A stretch of DNA of 64,000 nucleotides from Desulfuromonadaceae bacterium (GCA_028681335.1 JAQUIT010000014.1:58603-122602); one strand, 5' to 3'. Positions 18,673-27,478 are shown, numbered from the stretch's first letter. The notes: a model not told the origin generated them from the sequence alone. Numbers and translations: made by a program.

Positions 18673-19848
18673 ATGACCCGAATTACCCTCAACAAAAATG
18701 AAGAGCGCCGTATCAAGTCAGGTCACCCCTGGGTATTCAGCAATGAAATACGCGAGATCACGGGAGACCGTTCCGTCGGTGTCGCCGCCGAGCTGTATGA
18801 CGCAGCCGGTGGTTTTATCGGTGTTGGTCATTACAACCCGCATTCGCTGATCGCCTTCCGCTTGCTTTCCCGGCAACGGGAGGATATCGATAGCGCCGAA
18901 TTCTTTGAAGGACGCCTTGCCGCCGCCTTGGCCCATCGAACGGCCTGCTATCCCGGTTTGACCACCTATCGTGCGGTCTATGGAGAGAGCGATTTTCTGC
19001 CGGGACTGGTCGTGGACAGATACGGAGAGTACCTGTCGGTGCAGTTTCTTTCGGCCGGTATCGACAGCCGCCGTGAGCTTATTGTGGCCGCGCTGCGGAA
19101 GATATTTGAACCCCTCGGCATCATTGCCCGCAACGATGTCAGCGTCCGTAAGCTGGAAGGATTGGACGAAAAGATTGAAACGTTGTGGGGTGAAATACCG
19201 GAGCGGGTTGATATGGAAGAGAACGGACTTTCGTTTCAGGTAAACCTGCGCGAAGGGCAAAAGACCGGTGCTTTTCTGGATCAGAAACAGAATCATCTGC
19301 TGCTGCGGGGGATCAGTAAAGGGAAGGAGGTGCTCGACTGTTTCTGCTACACCGGGAGTTGGGCTGTCCATGCCGCATCGTTTGGCGCGGCAGCGGTCCT
19401 CGGGGTCGATATCTCGGCACGAGCCGTAGGGCAGGCCAGCAGTCACGCCAAGCTGAACAAAGTGTCCGACCGGGTCAAGTTCGAGGAGTGCGATGCTTTT
19501 GAACGGCTTCGCTCGCTTCATCAGGAGGGACGCCGCTTTGGCGTGATCGTTATGGACCCCCCTGCCTTCGTCAAAAGTCGCAAGAACATCGCCGAGGCGA
19601 CCAAAGGGTACCTGACCGTCAACCGTCGTGCCCTGGAACTGCTGGAGCCGGGCGGCTACCTGATCACCTGTTCCTGTTCGTACCACATGGGGCGCGAAGC
19701 GTTCCGCGATATGCTTATTCAGGCGGCCCGTCTGGCCAAGCGCGAGGTCAGGCTGGTGGAAACCTGCAGCCAGGCGGCGGATCACCCGGTGTTGCTGTCG
19801 TTTCCGGAGTCGGAATATTTGAAGTGTTTTGTGTTGCAGGCTATCTGA
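18673..19848 (+). CDS. Class I SAM-dependent 23S rRNA methyltransferase, RlmI-like
   Basis: 391 residues starting MTRITLNKNEERRIKSGHPW, with an N-terminal PUA domain (1-75), an RlmI-like central domain and a Rossmann methyltransferase (about 175-390; DCFCYTGSWAVHAASFG, MDPPAFVKSRKN). RlmI makes m5C1962 in 23S rRNA. The ATG at 18673 is preferred to an upstream frame extension because AGAGGA precedes it and the PUA domain begins there. The length is close to E. coli RlmI. Confidence 0.9.
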   Translation: MTRITLNKNEERRIKSGHPWVFSNEIREITGDRSVGVAAELYDAAGGFIGVGHYNPHSLIAFRLLSRQREDIDSAEFFEGRLAAALAHRTACYPGLTTYRAVYGESDFLPGLVVDRYGEYLSVQFLSAGIDSRRELIVAALRKIFEPLGIIARNDVSVRKLEGLDEKIETLWGEIPERVDMEENGLSFQVNLREGQKTGAFLDQKQNHLLLRGISKGKEVLDCFCYTGSWAVHAASFGAAAVLGVDISARAVGQASSHAKLNKVSDRVKFEECDAFERLRSLHQEGRRFGVIVMDPPAFVKSRKNIAEATKGYLTVNRRALELLEPGGYLITCSCSYHMGREAFRDMLIQAARLAKREVRLVETCSQAADHPVLLSFPESEYLKCFVLQAI

Positions 19849-19903
19849 TATGTTGTCTCTGGTATTCTCATGTACTTACAGGTAGGTCCGTCGGGAGAGT
19901 GAC

Positions 19904-21166
19904 ATGGACTACATAGCCGATTTACATATCCACTCCCCCTATTCTCGAGCCACGAGCCCGCAGAGCACGTTGGCCGGTCTGGCGGGGTGGGCGCGGGTCA
20001 AGGGGATTCAGGTCATCGGCACCGGTGACTTTACCCATCCCGGTTGGTTTGGCTGTCTGAAGGATGAACTGGAGCCGGCCGAACCGGGGCTGTTCAAGCT
20101 GAAGAACGAGGCCGCCATTGTCTCGCCGTTGGCGGAGGTGACGTCGTCCCAGGCTCCGGTGCGTTTTCTGCTCTCGGCCGAGATCAGCAGCATCTACAAA
20201 CGCCACGGCGTGGTGCGCAAGGTGCACAACCTGCTCTATGTGCCGGACTTTGCTTCGGTCGAGCGGCTGAACGCCCGGTTGGGAAGCATCGGCAATATCA
20301 AATCCGACGGTCGCCCGATCCTCGGTCTGGATAGTCATGATCTGCTGGATATTATGCTTGAGTTGGCGCCCGAAGGCTTTCTGGTGCCGGCCCACATCTG
20401 GACCCCCTGGTTCTCCCTGTTTGGCTCCCGGTCGGGGTTCGACCGCATCGAAGATTGTTTTGGGGATCTGACGCCGCATGTTTTTGCCCTTGAAACCGGG
20501 CTTTCCTCCGACCCTGACATGAACCGGTTGATTTCCGGGCTCGACCGCTTCACTCTGATTTCCAACTCCGATTGTCACTCGCCGTCCAAGTTGGGGCGCG
20601 AGGCCAACCTCTTTTCCACCGGGCTGGATTTTTTCTCACTGAGGGATGCTCTTCGCGAGGGTCGGCGTGACACCTTCCGGGGTACGGTGGAGTTCTTTCC
20701 CGAAGAGGGGAAATACCATGCTGACGGACACCGTTCCTGTCGGGTCTGTCTTGAACCTGCGGAGACGCGCCGTCTCGGGCTGCGCTGTCCGGTGTGCGGC
20801 AAGCCACTCACCGTGGGGGTCTCCCATCGGGTCATGGAGCTGGCTGACCGTGAGCAGCCTCTGTATCGCGACGATTCGCCTCAGGTTTTCAGTCTGATTC
20901 CGCTCCCCGAGCTGCTGAGCGAAATCATCGGTGTCGGACCGGCCTCCAAGAAGGTAATGGAGCAGTATCGCCGCTGTATTGACCGCTTCGGTTCTGAATT
21001 CAACCTGCTCCTGCATACCCCGCTTGACGAAATCAGGCATGAAAACCCGCTCCTGGGGGAAGCGCTTGCACGGATGCGTAGCGGGCGGGTAATCCGCAAA
21101 CCGGGCTTTGATGGTGAGTATGGGTTGATCAGGGTCTTTGAGGAGGGAGAAAGGCTCTTGAGTTGA
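19904..21166 (+). CDS. Endonuclease Q family PHP-domain nuclease
   Basis: A 420-residue protein with an N-terminal PHP metal site (DLHIHSPYS, His-8 and His-10; later GTGDFTHPGW, SAEIS and NSDCHSPSKLG). A four-Cys zinc ribbon follows (C279, C282, C295, C298). The C-terminal helical region (IIGVGPASKKVMEQY) resembles a helix-hairpin-helix. This order matches endonuclease Q, first described in Thermococcales, which nicks 5' of uracil, hypoxanthine or abasic sites. Substrates are inferred from the family. GGGAGAG precedes the ATG. It converges on a DNA glycosylase gene. Confidence 0.85.
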   Translation: MDYIADLHIHSPYSRATSPQSTLAGLAGWARVKGIQVIGTGDFTHPGWFGCLKDELEPAEPGLFKLKNEAAIVSPLAEVTSSQAPVRFLLSAEISSIYKRHGVVRKVHNLLYVPDFASVERLNARLGSIGNIKSDGRPILGLDSHDLLDIMLELAPEGFLVPAHIWTPWFSLFGSRSGFDRIEDCFGDLTPHVFALETGLSSDPDMNRLISGLDRFTLISNSDCHSPSKLGREANLFSTGLDFFSLRDALREGRRDTFRGTVEFFPEEGKYHADGHRSCRVCLEPAETRRLGLRCPVCGKPLTVGVSHRVMELADREQPLYRDDSPQVFSLIPLPELLSEIIGVGPASKKVMEQYRRCIDRFGSEFNLLLHTPLDEIRHENPLLGEALARMRSGRVIRKPGFDGEYGLIRVFEEGERLLS

Positions 21167-21210
21167 GATGTTTGTGACGGTAGTGCAGTGAAAAGGGTAA
21201 TCAGGAGAGC

Positions 21211-22080
21211 CTATGCCGTTTTGTCGGCAATCTGATAGCCACGCTCTTTCTTCATAAGAAACCCCTCTCGCTCCATCGCCTCGATGTTTGCGAGTACCAT
21301 TTTCTGTTCAGCCGTTATCCCTGATAAAAGTTGTTTCACCGTTATTCCTGGCTGGGTGATTATTTGGCGTAATATCCGGCTGCGTAACTGCCGGTTTGAT
21401 CCTTCAAAACTGCTTTGGCGTGTGTGATGGCTACTGCGCTGTCCCGGATTGGGGTGGAGCTGCTTGAGCATTGTGCCGTAATCCATCAAGGCGTAATACC
21501 ATTCGCGCGGGTTGCCATGATCAAGCGTTGTTGCGACCAACGGCATGATGTCCCGGTCGCTCACCTTGTCATGGCCATGAAAAAAGAAGTGGATGTACAC
21601 CGTGCGGACGTTGGTTTCTATGAGTGGCTCCGCCACATCAAAAGCAAACGCGGCCACTGCCCGTGCGGTGTAGGGGCCAATGCCCGGCAATGCCTGTAGC
21701 TCCGGTACCGTGGCAGGAAAGATGCCGTTGTGCCGCGCAACAATCTCTTCGGCGCACCTTTTGAGATGTATTGCCCGGCGGTTGTACCCCAAGCCCTGCC
21801 AGACCTTTAAAACATCTGACAGCGGTGCGGAAGAAAGCGCGTCAAGCGTCGGAAAGTGCGTAAGAAACTCACCGTATTTGAGCCGGACACGCTCAACCTG
21901 GGTTTGTTGAAGCATGATTTCTGATACCAGCACGGCGTATGGGTCGCGGGTTTCCCGCCACGGCATTGAACGTGCTGTTTTGTCATAATGAGTGAGAATC
22001 ATTGCCCGGAAGGCCTCAATTGTGGGCTGATTGAGGCTTCCGGTTTCATAATGATGGGTGAGTTCAGCAGGATTTAACAT
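21211..22080 (-). CDS. MutY-like HhH-GPD DNA glycosylase without Fe-S cluster
   Basis: 289 residues with the MutY-type N-terminal domain. SEIMLQQTQVERV has Glu-54 at the position of catalytic E37, and LPGIGPYTARAVAAF (131-145) is the HhH hairpin. The catalytic Asp region reads LIETNVRTVY instead of LDGNVKRV, with Glu-155 at the Asp position. The four cluster cysteines are missing, replaced by HPNPGQRSSHHTRQSSFEGS and a winged-helix-like tail. The start at 22080 is taken because the longer frame overlaps the upstream gene. Probable base excision repair enzyme, specificity unknown. Confidence 0.8.
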   Translation of the reverse strand: MLNPAELTHHYETGSLNQPTIEAFRAMILTHYDKTARSMPWRETRDPYAVLVSEIMLQQTQVERVRLKYGEFLTHFPTLDALSSAPLSDVLKVWQGLGYNRRAIHLKRCAEEIVARHNGIFPATVPELQALPGIGPYTARAVAAFAFDVAEPLIETNVRTVYIHFFFHGHDKVSDRDIMPLVATTLDHGNPREWYYALMDYGTMLKQLHPNPGQRSSHHTRQSSFEGSNRQLRSRILRQIITQPGITVKQLLSGITAEQKMVLANIEAMEREGFLMKKERGYQIADKTA

Positions 22081-22093
22081 ATAGGGCTCTACT

Positions 22094-23755
22094 TTACAGA
22101 CCGGTAATTTCCTTCTCTTTCGGGTATTCAACAAGGATGCTGAAGGTCAGCTCCTTCTTTTCTCCGCTCTTGAGCGGAATTTTCCAGGTGAGGGTGCCGT
22201 CGCTCTTGATCTCTTCAGGTTTGAGGGACGGTTCCTCCAGTGAGACCTTGATCTCTTCATTGGCCGCAATCGGCAGCTGGTCACGCAGTGTCAGCAGCAC
22301 CGGTTCCTTCCTAAAATTACCCAGTTCAATCCTGTAGCGGTAGCTGACCAGATTTTTGCCAAACATCCCCGCTTCTTTTTGCTGTTTCAGCTCTTCCCGT
22401 TTAACGGTTATCTGATCGTCACTGCCGAAAAACAGGTCAAACTTCTCTCCCGTCGCGATCCTTTTCATTCGGGAGCTGCCGGTGTAGCTGTTGCCGACAA
22501 AGGTGTTTACCTTGCCCGGCAGGAGCGGGTAGGCCGCCTTGTTGACCGCTTCCGAACGTATAAACACCGATGGTGAAAGTTTCGGGAGTGTCATGTATTC
22601 CAGATTTACCGGCAGCTGTTCTACCGCTACGACTGTGCCGTGAGGGGTGCCGTCTGCTGGGATGTCCAGTGTGCGCGGGACACGGAAGGAGATGGATGAT
22701 TGCTCGTCACTGACCTGTGCGGTGACAAAAGCTGCCGGGGCCTCTTCAGCTGCTGCACTTTCGAGGGCGTCGTATTCCATCGGCGTCCGGTTTGACATTT
22801 TTGCCATGGCACGCGGAGCCGCTGCAGCCGATAACGCCCTCAGCATTGTTGGCTGCGGCCGGTACAGGGAAATGTGCCAGGGTGACAATTCCGGTGGAGC
22901 GCCACCGACTGCGGGACGGGCGGTGGAAAGTGTCAGGTCTACATTGTTCCAATCCTCTCCGGTCTGTTGACGTACCATCGCCCGGAAAGTCAGTTCGGCA
23001 CTCTTGGCATCAGCGGCAAGACGGGCATCGTAGGAGGGTTCCCAGCTTGCCTGGCGAGTCATTGAAGCCAACTCAAGTGTTAGCTTGCCTTCGCGTGCGA
23101 CCTCCACCGTGACTTCAACTGTTTTGACCTCTTTCAGCGTTGAACCGGTCGCTTCATTCTGCTGGCGCCGCAGGGCATCGATCTGGTCCTTTATCCCCTT
23201 CTTTTCAAATTCAATATCACGACTCTGTTCTTCAGCTTTCGTGATTCCTGAGCCGACGAAGCTGGAGGCGTTCAACAGTTCTGCTGTTGTTGGGCGACCG
23301 ACAGCCAGTTCTTTCGAGATGCGCTCTCCCCAGGCGACGCGGATAGAATCCAGAAAGGCTATTTGTGCCGTGATTCCGGATTTCCTGGCGTCAAGTCCGG
23401 CGGAACTCCGCTCCAATACGCGGATTTCTTCCTGCAACTTCTGAACGCGTTTTTCGCCGCTCCCTTCGAGGAAAGTCCGCTTGATCTCCAATCCAGCTAT
23501 GGTTGCTGCCGCTGTTCCCTTCCCGGTAACGCGCACAGAGTCGTCAAGAATTAAAGTCGGCAGAGACTCGAAGGCGATCAGGTAGCTGCCCGGTTTGAGG
23601 TTGAAGGTGGCGCTGCGAGTCGTCAGGGCGCGGTCCGTGTAGACGATAACGGTATTTATGCGTGAAACAGCGGGAATTCGTTTGAAGTCGGCAGAGGAGG
23701 AGATGGTTGGTGCCAGGATGAGAATCAGGAACAGAAAATTACGCAAACTTTTCAT
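22094..23755 (-). CDS. MuiA-family secreted protein (DUF4140/DUF4139)
   Basis: 553 residues with a signal peptide (cleavage near SSSADF), a DUF4140 N-terminal domain (VNTVIVYTDRALTTR-like strand, about 30-130), a coiled-coil stretch (KRVQKLQEEIRVLERS, and about 185-210), and a DUF4139 C-terminal domain ending in the typical GEKKELTFSILVEYP. The family is named after a mucoidy inhibitor, but its biochemical role is not known. It is probably periplasmic or outer-membrane associated. Confidence 0.82.
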   Translation of the reverse strand: MKSLRNFLFLILILAPTISSSADFKRIPAVSRINTVIVYTDRALTTRSATFNLKPGSYLIAFESLPTLILDDSVRVTGKGTAAATIAGLEIKRTFLEGSGEKRVQKLQEEIRVLERSSAGLDARKSGITAQIAFLDSIRVAWGERISKELAVGRPTTAELLNASSFVGSGITKAEEQSRDIEFEKKGIKDQIDALRRQQNEATGSTLKEVKTVEVTVEVAREGKLTLELASMTRQASWEPSYDARLAADAKSAELTFRAMVRQQTGEDWNNVDLTLSTARPAVGGAPPELSPWHISLYRPQPTMLRALSAAAAPRAMAKMSNRTPMEYDALESAAAEEAPAAFVTAQVSDEQSSISFRVPRTLDIPADGTPHGTVVAVEQLPVNLEYMTLPKLSPSVFIRSEAVNKAAYPLLPGKVNTFVGNSYTGSSRMKRIATGEKFDLFFGSDDQITVKREELKQQKEAGMFGKNLVSYRYRIELGNFRKEPVLLTLRDQLPIAANEEIKVSLEEPSLKPEEIKSDGTLTWKIPLKSGEKKELTFSILVEYPKEKEITGL

Positions 23756-23820
23756 GAGGTGCCCCTTTGTTTATAAGATTCAGCGTATCAAAACAAATGA
23801 CTAAACTCAAAGTCCTTTTT

Positions 23821-23952
23821 ACAGGGATGAAGGGGATAAAAGGGATAAAGCCATCAGATCTTGAAGACGTAAAGATTTTATGTTTTAACCCAAAAAATCT
23901 GAAGCTTTTATCTTGATTTTGCTGTTATCCCAAGTATCCCCTTCATCCCTGT
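23821..23952. repeat. 132-bp palindromic element, GGGATAA type
   Basis: Two 28-bp inverted arms (23821-23848 and 23925-23952) match at 25 of 28 positions without gaps. Each arm is built from about three repeats of a 9-10 bp unit: ACAGGGATGA, AGGGGATAAA, AGGGATAA. The centre is AT-rich and unique. It lies between the MuiA-like gene and the second RRM gene, outside coding sequence. Its architecture is shared with the elements at 27.3 and 31.0 kb although the sequences differ. Confidence 0.75.
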
Positions 23953-23998
23953 TAAATTGGATGTTTTTGGTGTGTTGAAAAGTTGCTTAGAATGCTGG

Positions 23999-24637
23999 TT
24001 AGCGGCGACCTTTTGCAGGCGGGCGTGCCCCTTCTCCCTGACGCTTACCTCCGGCCGGGCGGCCGGGACGTTTAGCGGAGGTAGTTGGACGTTCACTTTT
24101 GGCTCCATCTTTAGCCGCCGCAGGCCGCCATTTTTTGACCGCCTCTTTCGCTGCGGACGAACGCCCGGTTTTTGTCCCTTCTTTAATCACCGGGCGCGAG
24201 CTTTTGGCCCGTTTTACCTCTGCCGGTCGCTCGCCTTGTAAGGCATCTTTTGCCGCTGCCGTACGGGCACCAGTTGATGGCCGTGGAGCCATCGCAGGTC
24301 GTGCAGACGCCGCCGGGCGGGCAGATCCCGCTGGCCGGGAAGTAGCCAGCGGCTTTCTCTTCACGTATGGTGTCTTTGCCGGGCGATCTTTCTGCGGTTT
24401 GGCAATGCTGACGACGATGCAGCGGTCAATCAGATACGTGCCGTCAAGTGTTTCAACAACCTCGTCGAGATTTACCTCGGACAGCATGCGCACGTACCCG
24501 CAACGCTTGAACTCACCGGTCTGTTCGTCAACTATCAGGTGGACCGAGGTAACGACCCCCATAATTTCAAAAAGTTTGCGTAAATCTTCTTCGGTTGCCT
24601 GCTCCGAAATATGTCCGACGTAGAGTTCTTTTGCCAT
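23999..24637 (-). CDS. RRM RNA-binding protein with long basic tail
   Basis: 212 residues. The N-terminal RRM (1-80) has RNP2 ELYVGHI and RNP1 KRCGYVRM (44-51), closely similar to the 99-residue protein encoded at 6.2 kb (shared KLF..G.VTSVHL.VD). Unlike that one it has a tail of about 130 residues rich in Ala, Lys, Arg and Pro, with repeated SARP/AARP and AAKD motifs. The tail is likely disordered and nucleic-acid binding. Role unknown; it may be co-transcribed with the SDR gene. Confidence 0.87.
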   Translation of the reverse strand: MAKELYVGHISEQATEEDLRKLFEIMGVVTSVHLIVDEQTGEFKRCGYVRMLSEVNLDEVVETLDGTYLIDRCIVVSIAKPQKDRPAKTPYVKRKPLATSRPAGSARPAASARPAMAPRPSTGARTAAAKDALQGERPAEVKRAKSSRPVIKEGTKTGRSSAAKEAVKKWRPAAAKDGAKSERPTTSAKRPGRPAGGKRQGEGARPPAKGRR

Positions 24638-24659
24638 GTCTATAATCCTTGTAATTAAT

Positions 24660-25424
24660 TTATTTCTGTTCTCTGTGGATGGCGAATGGGCCCCAGGTCT
24701 GGTCGATCGACATCAGCTCCAGGGTGTTGACGTTTACATGTGGTGGCTGGCTGACGACCCAGCGCACCGTTTCGGCGATATCTACTGCCGTCAGCGGCTC
24801 AGTTCCCTGGTACACGTTTGCTGCCTGTTCGTCATTCCCTTTAAAGCGTACTTTTGAAAACTCGGTTTCGGCCATACCGGGCTGGATGCAGGAAACACGC
24901 ACCCGCGTACCGAGGAGATCACAGCGAAGGTTGCGTGAAAACTGGGTGACGAACGCTTTTGTGCCGCCATAGACGTTGCCGCCGGCATAGGGCCAGGCAC
25001 CAGCGGTTGAACTGATATTGATGATATGGCCGCGGTTGCGCTCCACCATGCCCGGCAGTATGAAGCGGGTGCAGTACATCAGCCCCTTGATGTTGGTGTC
25101 AACCATGGTATCCCAGTCATCCAGTTCAACCTGGTGAGCCGGTTCCAGTCCCAGCGCCAGACCGGCATTGTTGAGCAGGACATCGATGCTGCGGAAGCGT
25201 TCCGGCAGCGATTCGATCGCTCCTTGAACCGCAGCGCGGTCGCGCACATCCAGCGGAATTATCTGCACTTCGCTCTGTGTTGCCAGCTCCTTTTGTAACT
25301 CCAGAAGCGGATCAACCCGCCGTGCTGTCAGAACAAGACGATAACCTTCCGTGGCAAACATGCGCGCGCAGGCTGCGCCGAAACCTGCTGACGCTCCGGT
25401 AATGAAAACTGTTTTTCCGCTCAC
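24660..25424 (-). CDS. Short-chain dehydrogenase/reductase (YdfG-like)
   Basis: 254-residue classical SDR. It has TGASAGFGAACARMF (cofactor Gly motif), LNNAGLALGL, and the active-site Ser in INISSTAGAWPYAGGNVYGGTKAF with Tyr and Lys of YxxxK. Closest by eye to YdfG, an NADP-dependent 3-hydroxy acid dehydrogenase; the substrate is uncertain. The start is GTG with GGAGG just upstream, overlapping the stop of the pseudouridine synthase gene (GTGA). Confidence 0.87.
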   Translation of the reverse strand: MSGKTVFITGASAGFGAACARMFATEGYRLVLTARRVDPLLELQKELATQSEVQIIPLDVRDRAAVQGAIESLPERFRSIDVLLNNAGLALGLEPAHQVELDDWDTMVDTNIKGLMYCTRFILPGMVERNRGHIINISSTAGAWPYAGGNVYGGTKAFVTQFSRNLRCDLLGTRVRVSCIQPGMAETEFSKVRFKGNDEQAANVYQGTEPLTAVDIAETVRWVVSQPPHVNVNTLELMSIDQTWGPFAIHREQK

Positions 25425-26314
25425 GCAACCTCCTGCTGTGCCTGTTGATATACCGTCTCTAGCAGCCGGTCCTGCCCGATCCCTCTCTGTTCGCAGAGAT
25501 TCAGCATCTCGTTGGATACGGGGGCGCAGACAGTTAAGCTTCCCGATTCGGCAAGAGACAGTGCCGTTCTGAACGAATGCAGGGCAAAACCCGATAATTC
25601 CGGCATGTCGCCGCCGCCATAGCGCTTGTCGCCCATGACCGGTCGTCCGATCGATGCCAGGTGGCGGCGGATCTGGTGCATCCTCCCGCTGATTGGGGTT
25701 ACGGCCAGCAGAGAACAGTTTTCGCCGGCAAGAATAATCTTGTAGCGGGTTTCTGACTCCTTGCCGTCCAGCGCTTCTTTGATGATTCCGCTGCTCTCAG
25801 GTGTCCCCCATACCAGTGCCAGGTACAGTTTGTCGAGGCCGGTCTCTTTTACCTGCCGACCATAGATTGCTGCAGAACTGGAACTTTTGGCCAGAATGAC
25901 GGTTCCGGAGGTGCCGCGATCAAGCCGGTTGACCGGATACAGTTTGCAAGGGGTCGCGCGCTCGGTCATGTATGCCTGACCAACTTCTACCAGGTTCTCT
26001 TCGAACTCGGCGGTACGATGCATCGGCAGCCCAGGCGGCTTGTTGGCAATCAGGATAAGGCCGTCTTCGTAGAGTATGTCGAGGTCAGGTCGGGAATCTG
26101 CCAGTTGGGCGGTTGTGGCCGCACTCTCTTTGAGCGTGATGGTGTCGTGGAGGGAAAGCAGGGTGTCAGCTGTTGCCGAAGCGCCGTTGAGCTTGGCGGC
26201 TCCGCTTTTGATCAGTTTGCGTGCATAGCCGGAAGGCGCTGCAGGCATACGGGTTCGCAGATAACTTTCCAGCCGGCGGCTGTGGTCTTCGTGGGTGATT
26301 ACAAAGGAGAGCAT
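25421..26314 (-). CDS. RluA-family pseudouridine synthase
   Basis: 297 residues with an S4 RNA-binding domain (about 13-60, RRLESYLRTRMPAAPSGYARKLI) and a pseudouridine synthase domain. The catalytic Asp-132 is in PVNRLDRGTSGTVILAKS; LYLALVWG and GRMHQIRRHLASIGRPVMGD are also characteristic. It may modify 23S rRNA or tRNA; the family (RluC/RluD/RluA types) cannot be narrowed here. Confidence 0.9.
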   Translation of the reverse strand: MLSFVITHEDHSRRLESYLRTRMPAAPSGYARKLIKSGAAKLNGASATADTLLSLHDTITLKESAATTAQLADSRPDLDILYEDGLILIANKPPGLPMHRTAEFEENLVEVGQAYMTERATPCKLYPVNRLDRGTSGTVILAKSSSSAAIYGRQVKETGLDKLYLALVWGTPESSGIIKEALDGKESETRYKIILAGENCSLLAVTPISGRMHQIRRHLASIGRPVMGDKRYGGGDMPELSGFALHSFRTALSLAESGSLTVCAPVSNEMLNLCEQRGIGQDRLLETVYQQAQQEVA

Positions 26315-26341
26315 ACGTGTGACAGGCTGGCGAATCCGGAA

Positions 26342-27319
26342 TTAAACCACTATCCGGTCATCCTTGTAGCCTGCGTTTACCTCCAGCGCTTCATTCATGG
26401 CACGAATAGCTACTTCAAGCTGGCTGTCATCCGGTTCTCTGGTGGTCAGGCGCTGCAGTGCCAGACCGGGGGTAATTATCATTTTAACGAGCGGGTGGCC
26501 ATCGTGTGTGGCGCTCCATTTAAGAAACTCGTAGGAAATTCCTGCTATCATCGGCAGCAGCACTATCCGTGAGCCGGCTTTGAGGTAAAATGGCCAGAGT
26601 TTGGGAACAAGTGAGAAGACAGCTATGCTGACCAGCATTACGATCAACAGGAAACTGGTGCCGCAGCGAGGATGCAGGCGGCTGTAGTGACGGACATTCT
26701 CAACCGTCAGTTCGATCCCGTCTTCGAAGGCAAAAATAGATTTGTGTTCGGCTCCATGGTACTGGAAAACCCGCTGGATATCTTCCATTCGTGAGATCGC
26801 CCAAATGTAGAGAAGAAAAACAATGACCCTGATTACGCCATCCACCAGGTTGAAGACGATGTTGTTATCGCCAATGACCGGTGTCAGCAGTTTGGTCAGG
26901 TAGAGCGGAAAGAGGAAAAACAGGCAGATGCCGAAGCCAAAGGCTATCGACATGGTGCCGGCCATAGCCCATGAAGAGAGTTCGCCACCCCCTTCTTTGT
27001 CTTTGTCTTTGTCTTTGTCCTTGTCCTTGTCCTTGTCCTTGTTTTTTACGCTCTCTTTTTCCTTCTCATCTTCACTCATCGCTTCGTTTGCAGAAAAATT
27101 CAGGGCCTTGATGCCGATGATCAGCGAGGTGAAGAGCGCCACGGCGCCGCGAATGATTGGCAACTTGACGATTGGAAATCGTTCGGAGAGCGGTACCGCA
27201 AGTTCTTTTCTGACAACTATCTCGCCGTCTGGGCGACGGACTGCAATGGCAATCGAGCGTGGCGCGCGCATCATTACCCCTTCAATAACCGCCTGGCCGC
27301 CGACATGTATCTTATCCAT
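26342..27319 (-). CDS. DUF1385 membrane protein (YqhQ-like)
   Basis: 325 residues. It starts MDKIHVGGQAVIEGVMMRAP, the signature of DUF1385, and has four or five hydrophobic segments (about 55-72, 118-145, 160-180, 230-270). The conserved FQYHGAEHKSIFAFE and LHPRCGTSFL are present. An unusual Lys-Asp repeat (about residues 92-107) lies between the first two membrane segments. Function unknown; homologues in Firmicutes sit next to rpmE and prfA, and here rpmE and rho are close by. Confidence 0.88.
   Translation of the reverse strand: MDKIHVGGQAVIEGVMMRAPRSIAIAVRRPDGEIVVRKELAVPLSERFPIVKLPIIRGAVALFTSLIIGIKALNFSANEAMSEDEKEKESVKNKDKDKDKDKDKDKDKEGGGELSSWAMAGTMSIAFGFGICLFFLFPLYLTKLLTPVIGDNNIVFNLVDGVIRVIVFLLYIWAISRMEDIQRVFQYHGAEHKSIFAFEDGIELTVENVRHYSRLHPRCGTSFLLIVMLVSIAVFSLVPKLWPFYLKAGSRIVLLPMIAGISYEFLKWSATHDGHPLVKMIITPGLALQRLTTREPDDSQLEVAIRAMNEALEVNAGYKDDRIVV
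26995..27042. repeat. 6-bp tandem repeat within the DUF1385 gene
   Basis: Eight hexamers, four CTTTGT then four CCTTGT on the plus strand, encode alternating Lys and Asp in the DUF1385 protein. Each unit is two codons, so gain or loss of a unit would keep the frame. The third-position change from T to C between the two halves suggests successive expansions. Confidence 0.85.
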
Positions 27320-27348
27320 GATACCTCTTTTAATCTAAAAAACATTGT

Positions 27349-27478
27349 ACCGCAGAGGAGGCGAAGTCGCGCCGAGGAAAACAAGAGAGTCAAAGCAATA
27401 AAATGGATTTAAATGTAAACCAAATATCTCATGACCTTTGTTTTGATTCTCTCCGCGTGTCTCTGCGTCCTCTGTGGT
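27349..27478. repeat. 130-bp palindromic element, CGCAGAG type
   Basis: Inverted arms of about 36 bp (27349-27384 and 27443-27478) align without gaps at roughly 70-75 per cent identity. The better preserved right arm, read on the minus strand, contains CACAGAGGA, CGCAGAGACA and CGCGGAGAGA, three repeats of about 10 bp. It fills the gap between DUF1385 and thyX. Sequences of this CACAGAGG type are recalled from other bacterial intergenic regions, which is not verified here. Confidence 0.72.

Noticed and set aside
18718..19785. 355-codon minus-strand frame inside the RlmI-like gene
   Set aside because: Antisense shadow; the plus-strand frame has clear PUA and methyltransferase motifs.
19922..20578. 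218-codon minus-strand frame inside the EndoQ-like gene
   Set aside because: Antisense shadow with no recognisable motif; the plus frame carries the PHP and zinc sites.
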